Part shown: in pieces, positions 1 through 7,836 of the stretch
Layout of the letters: each line of letters starts with the position of its first letter
Position numbering within the stretch: position 1 is the stretch's first letter
Source: Deltaproteobacteria bacterium
GTDB taxonomy: Bacteria > Myxococcota_A > JAADFL01
Assembly: GCA_013152945.1 (NCBI GenBank)
Contig: JAADFL010000012.1
Coordinates: 1 to 9,890, forward strand
Direction of reading: 5' to 3'
Length of the DNA stretch: 9,890 nucleotides
Translations under genes and position numbers: made by a program
The notes under the pieces: model-generated
The model's input: only the letters and a program-made list of their open reading frames with translations
Databases searched by the model: none
Told to the model about the DNA's origin: nothing

Positions 1-25
1 AGCGGGTATCAATAATCAACTGCAA
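1..25 (-). CDS. Possible 5' fragment of a downstream gene (8 codons)
   Basis: On the minus strand a GGAGG ribosome-binding sequence (plus-strand cctcc at 35-39) is followed nine bases later by a TTG codon and eight open codons reading M-Q-L-I-I-D-T-R before the window ends. The spacing is normal and the residues look like an ordinary protein N-terminus. With only 25 bases visible the product cannot be named. If real, it follows the giant lipoprotein gene by about 105 bases on the same strand with no clear terminator between, so co-transcription is possible. Chance occurrence is a serious alternative. Confidence 0.3.
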
Positions 26-129
26 TGATCTGGACCTCCGATGATCGAAATCACTGAAAACGATCGTCCTTCCCCCTTTATTGCACCCTTAATTGCATGT
101 CTTATTATTCACCAATTTCTTTTTCATTC
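26..129. other. Intergenic spacer downstream of the giant lipoprotein gene
   Basis: This AT-richer spacer separates the lipoprotein stop codon from the possible next start. A five-base inverted repeat (GATCG at 44-48, CGATC at 62-66) with a 13-base loop is present, but no T-run follows it on the minus strand, so I do not call a terminator. Apart from the ribosome-binding sequence at 34-39 I see nothing else in it. Confidence 0.5.
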
Positions 130-3100
130 CTATCGCAGGTCCACAACTTCTATTCCAGCCTCTCCAAGCGCAAGGTAAACATACGTACCCTGGACCGTGA
201 GGGAGTAGACCTCTGTGCCTGCATCAAATGAGCTTATGGGCGCCGGCAAGGCCGGGTCGGACACATCGAATATACTCATACTCGTTCCCTGGGCTACGAA
301 CGCGTACCTGCCATGTACCTCTACTGACCTAGCAAAGCCCTGTGTCGCCACAGTTTGGGCCACTGACGGTTTGTACGGGTCCATTATGTCGACCACGGTC
401 AGGCCGGCCCAGCCGGATGCCACGTACGCATAACCTGGTGTCATGGAAACGCCTGACGGCGTCCCGTCGAGCACGACCGTGCCACGGGCCACCGGCCCGC
501 TCCTCGTCAAGTCGAATACCTGCAGGCCCATGGGGTCATTGACCACGACCGCACGACCTCCCGCGATTGCGAGCGCGTTCTTTGGGGAAGACACAGAAAG
601 GGACGCGGTCCCTGCCGAGGCGAGAGCCGCCGGGTCGGCGGTGTCTACGATCTCAAGCGTATCTCCACCTGCAACGGTCACCGCGTAGTCTCCCCAGGTC
701 TCGACCGGTCCTGCAGCAGGTACGCAATCGCTGCACTCGTTCACCTGTAACAAATCCGCATACGAGAACGAGGTGAGTGCATGGGTTCCATCGCCGATAT
801 ATCCGAACCCGTCGCGCACTGCCAGCCCTGCAGGGTTGTTGTGCGGCCAACCCACGGAGTTTGTTATACCGAAGTTGTACAACATGAACTGCTCCAGTTT
901 GTCGCACCCAAGAGTGTACAGTGTGGCTTTGTCCACTTCGAGATCGAAGGCGCAGCGCTCCTTGCTCAATAACTTTCTGGGCGTCGTAACGTCAGCCAAT
1001 TGCATTATACGCACTCCTCCCTCTCCATCCACCAGGAAAGCGCTGGTTCCTTCCTGCGAGACCGCCGTGGCCACGCCCGGCGTATCCTTGTACCCGAGTT
1101 CGCCCAAGGTCACGGTGTCGCCCGAAATCGTATTAAGCCCGCTCGAGTCCCAGACACGAAGACCGCGCTCTGCCTCGGCTACGAGCATCTGGTCACCGAT
1201 TGCAAGCACGTCCTTCACTTTTCCGAAAGAGCTGCGCTGCGCCGGGTTGCCCAGATCCAGGGAGGTCCACTGCCCGCAGGTCAGGCCTGCATCGTCTCCG
1301 GCTACGAAGTACCTTATCCGATCGAGGGACACGGACTGCGGCAACGCCAAGGGATCATTCAAGCCTGGTATTGACTCGGTGTCCAAGGAGGCAGGAGTAA
1401 GTGGGTCCGATACATCCCACAGTTCCAGATCTCCGTTTCCCCTTGCAACGAGCATGTTGTTGCCGAACAGGTCAAGGCTGTACGTATCCCCTCCTGTAAC
1501 GAAGTAGTTGTAGTCGGTGTCCTTGGTAGAGCCCAACTTTCCGTTCGCGCCTATCTTGTGCGCATAGACCCGCCCGTACGAAGGCGATGCCACGTAAACC
1601 CATCCTGAATGGATCTTCACATCTTTTGCTGTGTTGAACGCATAATTGTAACGTAAGTCTGTCTCGGCAGGAGAGGTCGGTGTACTCACGTCCACGAGCT
1701 TCAGCTCCCTATCCACGAGCACTGCGGCCCATGGCCCTGCAACGTCAAGCCCACGGTGATCTTCGCCCAGGTCTATGCCGCCCAACTCTTTCGGATTCGC
1801 CGGATCGCTCACGTCCACGATGCGCAGGCCCCGCAGCTCGTCCAGCAGGTACAGCAACCCGTTATCGTACTCGGCCTTGACGTACAAGTCGAAGCCGATA
1901 CCTGATCCTGCAAAGCCGGGCCCACCGTTCAGCTTTCCTCCAAAGGTCATGAATTGGTACGGTGCCTCGCTTACCAGGACAACATTCGAGCCGTCACCGA
2001 ATGAGTGCTCGCCCATGACGCTTGGCGCGCTCTTCAACAGGTTACCTGTTGAGAGATTGCGCACCTCGATCGAGTTGTCGCAACCCAAGTACACTTTTTC
2101 TGCATCGGCGTCGACGTGAATGGAGTGGACAGCCGGAAGGCTCTTTTGGGCCAGGCTGAAGGGAACACCAAAGTCATCGAAATCATAAATATTGTACCCG
2201 TACAAGTGTGAGATCGCCAAGCACAGGTGCTGGGAATTCCTGACACATCCCGACCACTTGAAGAACTTGAAGTCTGTGACTCCCGGTAAAGGGGTAATCG
2301 CCCTAAAGCTCCTAACGCCAACCACACCATTTTGAACAGATACCACCCTGATTGATACGTAGTCATTCCCAAGTCCCGTGTAAGCCAGGTACACTACCGG
2401 CATACCCCACCCGGAAGCATCCAAACCAACCGCCCTGATAATGCTCACACCCTTATTACCTGCTTCAACACCGCCTACCGCCGTTGCATGGCTGCCCGGC
2501 CATATTGTACAATCACCTGAGTTGAGTATGACGGCGTATACTCCGCCCGAGCGGCGGAGCGCTACGAACTCGTACGAGTTCGAATTGCTCGCATCTATTG
2601 CATGCGTTACAGCTATGCCATCTCTTGCCTCGGCAAACGGTGCCAATGCGGTGAATGCTCTTTTGCTGGGTTCTGAAACAGGCGCAGCAACCAGCTCGTT
2701 TTGCATATTCCCTGCTATGCAGTTTTCTCCTACGGCCAGGCCTGTGGCCAAAATGCCTGTGCCGGCCCAAGCGCCATAATCGTCGGCCAGATTTCCTGTT
2801 GTCGTGTCATACAGCTTCAATCCGCCACCGGGATTGAGCACCGCCAGCCTGGATTGGCCGGGAACACCTGCAACGCCCACGAATTCTTCCAGGCCGTTGC
2901 CGGCAATATCGACAAAGCTGTCCGGATCGCTTAAGTCCAGGGGCATCAGGCCTGCGCTGCGATCCACCAGGAAGGCCTTGCCCTGATTTCCGGTCAGGCC
3001 TGCTGCAAAGCCGCTGGTAACCATGCCGCCAATGGCGGCCAGGTCGTGGTCCGGGTCGAATACTTTTAAACCGAGGTCGCCTCGGGCTATTACCACCAGG

Positions 3101-3790
3101 CTTCCGCTGACCATCACGTCCTGGGGAACCGCGTTGAGGGACCGCGATGCAACCTTGACAGGGTTGAGCGGATCCGTGACATCCCATTTTTCGAGCTGGA
3201 GCCCGCCCTTGTTCGCAACGAACAGCTCGTTATTGTTTCGAAGTGCACGCGGGCCCTGGTTAACACCACCGGCTGTTCCAAGGGAAATCGGGTTGTCCGG
3301 CGTGGACAGGTCGAGAGCCGTGTCTCCAACGAACAGGACCGGCTCCTTGTACGCCATGGGTCCGGCCGACTCGCCTGCATCGAAGAAGTACACACCTACC
3401 TGCACAGGATCGAGCGGATCCGAGATATCGAAGATGGTTATATCGATGTTGCTGTCCCTGACGTACGCATAATCATCTATTACCAGCAGTTCCTCGGCGC
3501 TCGCACGCACCGGTGAAGCAGACACGCGGAACGGATTACCAGGATCCGTTATGTCCACTATCTGCAGGCCCGCCTCTCCGCCTGCCACCACTGCGTAGCT
3601 TCGACCCGCATTCGTGTACGGCACAGCCTGGAACGCACCTCCGGGGAGCAGGACTTCGGAGAGGGTCTGCAGGTTCGAAATGTCGCTCAGGTCCACCAGC
3701 CGCAGCCCGAGCCCTGTCGCCAAGAGGCCTATGTTGCCAAAGATTCCAAGATCCCTTGCCGTGCCGCCCACCACACCATCTGTCTCGGGC
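130..3790 (-). repeat. LVIVD-type beta-propeller blades in the lipoprotein (protein level)
   Basis: About residues 1190-2408 contain recurring L-x-[IVL]-[VFWY]-D-[VIL]-[ST]-D-P-x-x-P motifs characteristic of LVIVD repeats. I see them near residues 1218, 1268, 1311, 1394, 1474, 1850, 1888, 1980, 2236, 2285, 2322, 2366 and 2405, with weaker ones near 1432, 1517, 2067 and 2120. With blades of about 40-50 residues the region is long enough for two or three propellers. About 1530-1840 is divergent, with few clear motifs and several cysteines. LVIVD propellers are known from surface and exported proteins of bacteria and archaea but lack a general assigned function. Confidence 0.85.
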
Positions 3791-6700
3791 GTCACCACGT
3801 TGGGAACAGCCGCGACCTCCAGTGTGCGGGCGCTCTCCTGGCCGATGCGGTCGACCGCCGAGAGCGAAATGTACATGGGCGTTGCATTCGGCAGGCCTGT
3901 CAAGCCGGCTTGGACAGTGTTGCCCACGAACACTGGCGAGCCGCCCTGGTCCGCGAAGTCGCCGTTCGGCAGGCCCGGGGTTGTGCCGTAGTAAAGGTTG
4001 TAACCTGCCACGTCATCGGAAGGGCTCTTGTCCCATTCCACCTTGACCTGGCCCTGGCCTTGGGTAACATAGATGTTCCTGGGCGGAAGCGGCGGCGTCG
4101 AGTCCTCGTATATGTTTACAAAGTCGCTGCCCGACACGTTGCCTGCCTTGTCCACGGCCCGCACCATGAGCGTGTTCATCGCATCGTCGAGCAGGTAGAA
4201 AACATAGCCCGTGTTCATGCCCTGGTCATTCCAATCGGTGAGCGGAACGCCCACGCCGTCGTGGCCGCCCCGTATCTGGTACCCGGCCAGGTTGTGGTCC
4301 GTGCTGATCACCGCGAGATTCAGCGTCCCCGACTCGGGGAAGCGGTTAGGAAAGCCGAGGCCCACCACTGTCCGGGCCACGTTCTCGAAGCCCGGCGTAG
4401 TGGGAGGGGTCACGTCCACCACGAAGTCGTTTCCGGTTGCAGCCGCGCTCTCGCGGCCAGCCTTGTCCACGGCCCTTACAGACCAGGTGTGCGATCCCTC
4501 TTCAAGGGCCGGCGCAGTAAAACTAACAGACCCGGCCTTGTATTCCTTCGAATCCAGAACCACCACGTAGTGATCGACGTCGCTTGACGCGCTGGGGGTC
4601 CAGGACACGGTGGGAGTGAGGTTTGCGACGTAATTGTCTCCATCGGGATCCAGCCGTCCCGGCGCTGCCAGGCCGGTAGGTGGCAGGGGATCGCTCGCAT
4701 CCAGTATCACCGTGTCCGAGGCCACCGCAGACTCGTTGCCCGCATCGTCGCGGAACTTTGCGTACACCAGGTGCTCTCCCTCTTCTATCGGAAGATCGAG
4801 CGTATCGTTAGACCAGGGCGCCACGATCCACGCAGCGCCGTCAAAGGCCGGATCTACGCTGTACATTGCGTACGTCGCGCCGACTGCATTGAGCTGTACC
4901 TCGACGGTCCGGGTAGTGGTGTAATCAGCGCCGCCCTCCACGACAATGCTCGGCGACGACGGAGCGACATTGTCCAGGATGATGGTGGAGCTTACAGGAG
5001 TAGAGTTCTCCCTTCCCGCCTTGTCACGAAACTTTGCGTACACGGTACGCTCCTCGCCGTTAATCGAGCCTGCGCCCAGCGACCAGCCGTCCAGGACCAT
5101 GGGTGTTTCCGTGTACGGCCTCCATGTCGCTCCAGAGAATGACGGATCGTTCGAGATCATGACCTCGGCCACGCCCGAGCCCGAATCACTGGCCTCGATC
5201 TTGAGCTGCACCTCGCTCAATGCCGTGAGTGTGGTGTCGTCCACTGGGCTTCCTGCAAGGTCGAACACCGTGCCTGTCACCTCTATGGAGCCGTTGTACG
5301 GCGGCGAGAGGTCCAGCACTGCAGACGCCTCCAGGTAATCGGACTCGTTGCCTGCCCGGTCCTTGAGCTTCACAAAGACCGCGTGCTCTCCCTCAGAGCC
5401 CGGCAGCACGTGCGCAATGCTCCCGGCATAGTCCTGCCAGTCCCCTTGCTGCACGCAGTCGCCGGGTCCGGGCGCACCGTCCACTATGCACACCCGGGCC
5501 GCGTCAGCAGAATTTATGACCAATGTTATCTCGGGCACGGTCACGAACCTGCCCTCGGCAATGGACACGGTCCCCCTGGGCGGATTCGTATCCAGAATAA
5601 CCGTGTCCTGGGCCATTGCGCTTATGTTTCCCGCTGAGTCTTTGAAAACAGCCGCAAAGGTCTTAAGGCCATCTCCTGCCGACACGGACACGCCTGTCAA
5701 CTTCGTCGAGTATGACAGCCATTTCATCTGGTCAGGGCCTGTGGCCGAGGTCTCCCACACGGCCATCTCCACCGGGTCACCGGTTGCGGAAAGCTTCAAG
5801 TCAACCGTGGGACCCGACGTATAATCGCCGCCCATGACAGTAATCGAAGGGCTGCCCGGCGCAGTGGTGTCCAGGGTTATGTTTGCCGATATCGGAGAGG
5901 TCTCGTTGCCTGCATTGTCTGCAAACTTGGCGTGCAAGGTCTTAACCCCGTCGCCGCGGCCCAGGGTCCAATCCAGGCTTGGCGCAAACAGTGTCCAGTC
6001 CGCGCCGATGAAGCCTGCGTCGGCCGAGATCATCATTCTAGTCGCGCCCTTTGCAGACAGGGTGAGGGTAACGTTGCGGTCAGAGGTCAAGGTTGCGCCG
6101 CTCTGGATCTGCAACACGGCGTCAGTGGGCGCAACGCTGTCCAGGACAACGCTGTCCTCCACCACTTCGCTTTCATTCCCTGCCCTATCGCGAAACTGGG
6201 CCTGCACGGTCTTTTTGATGCCGTCAGGCGTCTCGCCTTCCTTGAGCTTGAGCTCGATGACCTTCTGGCGCTCGAAGTCCACCCAGGGCTCGTCGCTTAT
6301 GTTTTTGTCCAGGCTGTAGCGCATCTCGGCAACACCCGAGAGATCGTCTGTTGCGTCAAGCTGGAGCGAAACCTGCGGATTGCGCACGAACTCGGCACCA
6401 TCGGCGATTGTCACGGCCGGCCCTGTCGGAGGCTTTCGGTCCAACACGATGCTGTCGTACACGACAGGCGTCACATACCCGTCGCTGTTTCGAAATCGCG
6501 CGTACACCGTTTTTTCGCCGTCATCTCCTGAAAGGCTCCACTCGATCTCCGCCTTGAAGTCTTGCCACTCTGCGTCGCTCAAGTCAGGCTGGTTGGATAC
6601 CTGCATCTGGTCCTTGTTGGAGGCAAGCAGGACCCGCAGGGTGACGTTATCCTGGTTTACGAAATCGTCGCCTTTGTTTATCTCGATTACGCCTGTTACG

Positions 6701-7356
6701 GAACGGAGCAACAGGTCCTGTACCGCCCTTATCTCGCCGCCGACTATGTCCACGCGCACGGCATCGGAGTCGAGGAAACCCGAGTATGCAGCCCGGACCA
6801 CGTAGCTTCCTTCTAGTAGCCCTTCTATGGACCAGGAACCGTTCCGTTCCGTGGTGGTATTGTAACCGGCCTGTAACGCATCCTGCCCCGGTGCAACCGG
6901 CTTTATACTTATGGTGACACCGCTGCGCGAGTCCAGGACCTGATTTGGCCTTTTCTCGAGCACGACGTGGCCGGACAGCCCGCCCCTTGCACCCACAAGC
7001 CTCACCTCGCCGAGATTTACGACCTCGCCAGTGGGCACGTAGATGCCGCCGCGCTGCCATTTCAAGTGATGCGGAGCCTCTATGCTCACTTCGTGCACGC
7101 CAGGCGCAAGGCCGTCTATACGAAATCTTCCCTTGGAATCGGGAATGCCGGTCTTGCCGCCCGGCTGGACCCGGACCTTCGCCCCGGTGATGTCAATGGT
7201 CGCTTCAGGAACCACGACGCCTACCAATGCTCCTGGCTCCTGCTGGCTCTTGGGCAAATCCGGATCGTAAGGATTTTCTGGTGAGATCGAGGAGTCGCAA
7301 CCCATCAGGGACACCAACAAGATTACACCTAGTTTCAGTGAACCGAAGATACGCAT
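130..7356 (-). CDS. Giant multidomain lipoprotein: Ig-like repeats, FN3 and LVIVD beta-propeller
   Basis: This is a 2408-residue protein predicted to be exported and lipid-anchored, with no recognisable enzyme domain; an adhesion, scaffold or ligand-binding role at the cell surface is inferred. Domains in order: signal peptide with lipobox ending at Cys20; two carboxypeptidase-regulatory-like beta domains (about 40-122 and 125-220); about nine Ig-like repeats (about 221-1089), most ending in V-x-L-D-x-x-P-P; a fibronectin III domain (about 1090-1185); then LVIVD-type propeller blades to the C-terminus, with motifs such as LQIVDITDPGNP (about 1268), LRIVDVSDPANP (about 1850) and IFDVSDPALP (about 2366). 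The last residues, IEVVDLR, complete a blade strand, so the end looks natural. The ATG is preceded by GGAGGT seven to eight bases upstream, which fixes the start. The frame is unbroken. Family assignments are from pattern recognition; the propeller and Ig calls are firm, the function is not. Confidence 0.93.
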   Translation of the reverse strand: MRIFGSLKLGVILLVSLMGCDSSISPENPYDPDLPKSQQEPGALVGVVVPEATIDITGAKVRVQPGGKTGIPDSKGRFRIDGLAPGVHEVSIEAPHHLKWQRGGIYVPTGEVVNLGEVRLVGARGGLSGHVVLEKRPNQVLDSRSGVTISIKPVAPGQDALQAGYNTTTERNGSWSIEGLLEGSYVVRAAYSGFLDSDAVRVDIVGGEIRAVQDLLLRSVTGVIEINKGDDFVNQDNVTLRVLLASNKDQMQVSNQPDLSDAEWQDFKAEIEWSLSGDDGEKTVYARFRNSDGYVTPVVYDSIVLDRKPPTGPAVTIADGAEFVRNPQVSLQLDATDDLSGVAEMRYSLDKNISDEPWVDFERQKVIELKLKEGETPDGIKKTVQAQFRDRAGNESEVVEDSVVLDSVAPTDAVLQIQSGATLTSDRNVTLTLSAKGATRMMISADAGFIGADWTLFAPSLDWTLGRGDGVKTLHAKFADNAGNETSPISANITLDTTAPGSPSITVMGGDYTSGPTVDLKLSATGDPVEMAVWETSATGPDQMKWLSYSTKLTGVSVSAGDGLKTFAAVFKDSAGNISAMAQDTVILDTNPPRGTVSIAEGRFVTVPEITLVINSADAARVCIVDGAPGPGDCVQQGDWQDYAGSIAHVLPGSEGEHAVFVKLKDRAGNESDYLEASAVLDLSPPYNGSIEVTGTVFDLAGSPVDDTTLTALSEVQLKIEASDSGSGVAEVMISNDPSFSGATWRPYTETPMVLDGWSLGAGSINGEERTVYAKFRDKAGRENSTPVSSTIILDNVAPSSPSIVVEGGADYTTTRTVEVQLNAVGATYAMYSVDPAFDGAAWIVAPWSNDTLDLPIEEGEHLVYAKFRDDAGNESAVASDTVILDASDPLPPTGLAAPGRLDPDGDNYVANLTPTVSWTPSASSDVDHYVVVLDSKEYKAGSVSFTAPALEEGSHTWSVRAVDKAGRESAAATGNDFVVDVTPPTTPGFENVARTVVGLGFPNRFPESGTLNLAVISTDHNLAGYQIRGGHDGVGVPLTDWNDQGMNTGYVFYLLDDAMNTLMVRAVDKAGNVSGSDFVNIYEDSTPPLPPRNIYVTQGQGQVKVEWDKSPSDDVAGYNLYYGTTPGLPNGDFADQGGSPVFVGNTVQAGLTGLPNATPMYISLSAVDRIGQESARTLEVAAVPNVVTPETDGVVGGTARDLGIFGNIGLLATGLGLRLVDLSDISNLQTLSEVLLPGGAFQAVPYTNAGRSYAVVAGGEAGLQIVDITDPGNPFRVSASPVRASAEELLVIDDYAYVRDSNIDITIFDISDPLDPVQVGVYFFDAGESAGPMAYKEPVLFVGDTALDLSTPDNPISLGTAGGVNQGPRALRNNNELFVANKGGLQLEKWDVTDPLNPVKVASRSLNAVPQDVMVSGSLVVIARGDLGLKVFDPDHDLAAIGGMVTSGFAAGLTGNQGKAFLVDRSAGLMPLDLSDPDSFVDIAGNGLEEFVGVAGVPGQSRLAVLNPGGGLKLYDTTTGNLADDYGAWAGTGILATGLAVGENCIAGNMQNELVAAPVSEPSKRAFTALAPFAEARDGIAVTHAIDASNSNSYEFVALRRSGGVYAVILNSGDCTIWPGSHATAVGGVEAGNKGVSIIRAVGLDASGWGMPVVYLAYTGLGNDYVSIRVVSVQNGVVGVRSFRAITPLPGVTDFKFFKWSGCVRNSQHLCLAISHLYGYNIYDFDDFGVPFSLAQKSLPAVHSIHVDADAEKVYLGCDNSIEVRNLSTGNLLKSAPSVMGEHSFGDGSNVVLVSEAPYQFMTFGGKLNGGPGFAGSGIGFDLYVKAEYDNGLLYLLDELRGLRIVDVSDPANPKELGGIDLGEDHRGLDVAGPWAAVLVDRELKLVDVSTPTSPAETDLRYNYAFNTAKDVKIHSGWVYVASPSYGRVYAHKIGANGKLGSTKDTDYNYFVTGGDTYSLDLFGNNMLVARGNGDLELWDVSDPLTPASLDTESIPGLNDPLALPQSVSLDRIRYFVAGDDAGLTCGQWTSLDLGNPAQRSSFGKVKDVLAIGDQMLVAEAERGLRVWDSSGLNTISGDTVTLGELGYKDTPGVATAVSQEGTSAFLVDGEGGVRIMQLADVTTPRKLLSKERCAFDLEVDKATLYTLGCDKLEQFMLYNFGITNSVGWPHNNPAGLAVRDGFGYIGDGTHALTSFSYADLLQVNECSDCVPAAGPVETWGDYAVTVAGGDTLEIVDTADPAALASAGTASLSVSSPKNALAIAGGRAVVVNDPMGLQVFDLTRSGPVARGTVVLDGTPSGVSMTPGYAYVASGWAGLTVVDIMDPYKPSVAQTVATQGFARSVEVHGRYAFVAQGTSMSIFDVSDPALPAPISSFDAGTEVYSLTVQGTYVYLALGEAGIEVVDLR
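4090..6696 (-). repeat. Tandem Ig-like repeats in the lipoprotein (protein level)
   Basis: Roughly nine units of 85-115 residues span about residues 221-1089. Typical units carry a motif like M-x-I-S-x-D-x-x-F-x-x-A-x-W, then an F-R-D-x-AGN-x-S turn, then V-x-L-D-x-x-P-P at the boundary. AGNES-like turns include DRAGNES, DNAGNET, DSAGNIS, DRAGNES, DKAGREN, DDAGNES, DKAGRES and DKAGNVS; the first unit has a decayed version (NSDGYVT). The last two units lack the M-x-I-S motif and grade toward FN3-like sequence. The units are diverged in DNA, so this is old duplication rather than recent expansion. Such arrays usually form an extended stalk; that role is inferred. Confidence 0.85.
7297..7356 (-). 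other. Lipoprotein signal peptide and lipid-attachment Cys20
   Basis: The protein starts M-R-I-F-G-S-L-K, then a hydrophobic stretch, then L-M-G-C, a lipobox for signal peptidase II cleavage before Cys20 (codon at 7297-7299). The mature N-terminus would be C-D-S-S. In enterobacteria Asp at the second position retains lipoproteins in the inner membrane by Lol avoidance; whether that rule holds in this organism is unknown, so inner-membrane versus surface location is open. A proline- and acid-rich linker follows, to about residue 40. Confidence 0.85.
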
Positions 7357-7386
7357 TAAAGACCTCCAACATGCTAGAAAGACGCT

Positions 7387-7418
7387 ATAGTATTTCTCAG
7401 GCCTGTCAGCAGTGTCAA
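7387..7418 (-). promoter_or_regulatory. Possible sigma70 promoter of the giant lipoprotein gene
   Basis: On the minus strand a perfect TTGACA (plus 7413-7418) precedes TACTAT (plus 7387-7392, 4/6 match to the -10 consensus). The spacer is 20 bases, longer than the usual 16-18, which weakens the call. The predicted transcript would start about 25 bases upstream of the ATG and include the GGAGGT ribosome-binding site. No other better-matching pair is apparent in this leader. Confidence 0.35.
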
Positions 7419-7426
7419 TCTATGAA

Positions 7427-7441
7427 GAACTCCCAGGGTTC
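7427..7441. promoter_or_regulatory. Small palindrome upstream of the lipoprotein promoter
   Basis: GAACTCCCAGGGTTC forms a near-perfect 15-base palindrome with arms GAAC/GTTC and a central CCC/GGG. It ends nine bases upstream of the candidate -35 box of the lipoprotein gene. Its position suits an activator or repressor site, but a palindrome this short can arise by chance. Confidence 0.25.
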
Positions 7442-7500
7442 TCGATTCATAATATCATTTATTTTCTTTTTCCCCAGCCTGCGAATTCATGCCCGAGCTA

Positions 7501-7545
7501 CCACCTCACCCCGACCTGCCACCTCACCCACCTACCACCTCACCC
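7501..7545 (-). repeat. Left iteron array: three exact copies of GGGTGAGGTGG
   Basis: The plus strand reads CCACCTCACCC three times exactly, at 7501-7511, 7519-7529 and 7535-7545, starting 18 and 16 bases apart. Read on the minus strand each is GGGTGAGGTGG. The innermost copy continues into the inverted-repeat sequence at 7536-7553. Exact core identity with variable linkers is more like protein-binding iterons or transposon-end repeats than like a CRISPR or a simple microsatellite. Confidence 0.8.
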
Positions 7546-7553
7546 AGGTTGAT
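7536..7553 (-). repeat. Left arm of an 18-bp inverted repeat
   Basis: Read on the minus strand this is ATCAACCTGGGTGAGGTG, matching the right arm at 7819-7836 in 17 of 18 bases; the arms enclose 265 bp. Extended outward without gaps to 56 bases (7498-7553 against 7819-7874) I count 36 identical positions, concentrated in the iterons. Confidence 0.8.
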
Positions 7554-7818
7554 TTTCAAACCACCTCGGAAATCTTGTAATTACGCGATGTTTCAATACG
7601 GCAAAAACCGGGCGAGTACCCACTACGCACTCTGGCAAGCCCTGTTGGGCCAACTAACAAGTACCACAATCAACCGCCACGATAAGGAACCCAATGATTG
7701 CCACCCCACCAACCCACCATTGCAATAGGGGCCGTGTTCGTGGCTTTTGGTATCGAAGGCATATATTCCTGTTCGCCGCAACATCCCGTAATGACAAACC
7801 AAAACAAAAATCACAAAT

Positions 7819-7836
7819 ATCAACCTGGGTGGGGTG
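7819..7836 (+). repeat. Right arm of an 18-bp inverted repeat
   Basis: The plus strand reads ATCAACCTGGGTGGGGTG, the partner of 7536-7553 with a single A-to-G difference. It opens the right iteron array, so on both sides the inverted repeat lies at the inner edge and the iterons extend away from the core. Confidence 0.8.

Noticed and set aside
773-1507. Long open frame of 244 codons on the plus strand
   Set aside because: It is antisense to the intact lipoprotein gene, is Ser/Pro/Arg-rich as expected of a GC-biased shadow frame, and matches no family.
3910-4587. Open frame of 225 codons on the plus strand
   Set aside because: It is a shadow of the Ig/FN3 region of the lipoprotein; its Val/His/Arg-rich composition reflects the complementary codons and shows no motif.
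7489-7728. Plus-strand frame of 79 codons with a Pro/His-rich start
   Set aside because: The Pro-rich part is just the translated C-rich iterons; no ribosome-binding site or recognisable domain.
7623-7823. Minus-strand frame of 66 codons with a hydrophobic start inside the iteron core
   Set aside because: Its start lies in the right inverted-repeat arm without a ribosome-binding site, and the sequence resembles no known small protein. I cannot exclude it fully, but there is no positive support.
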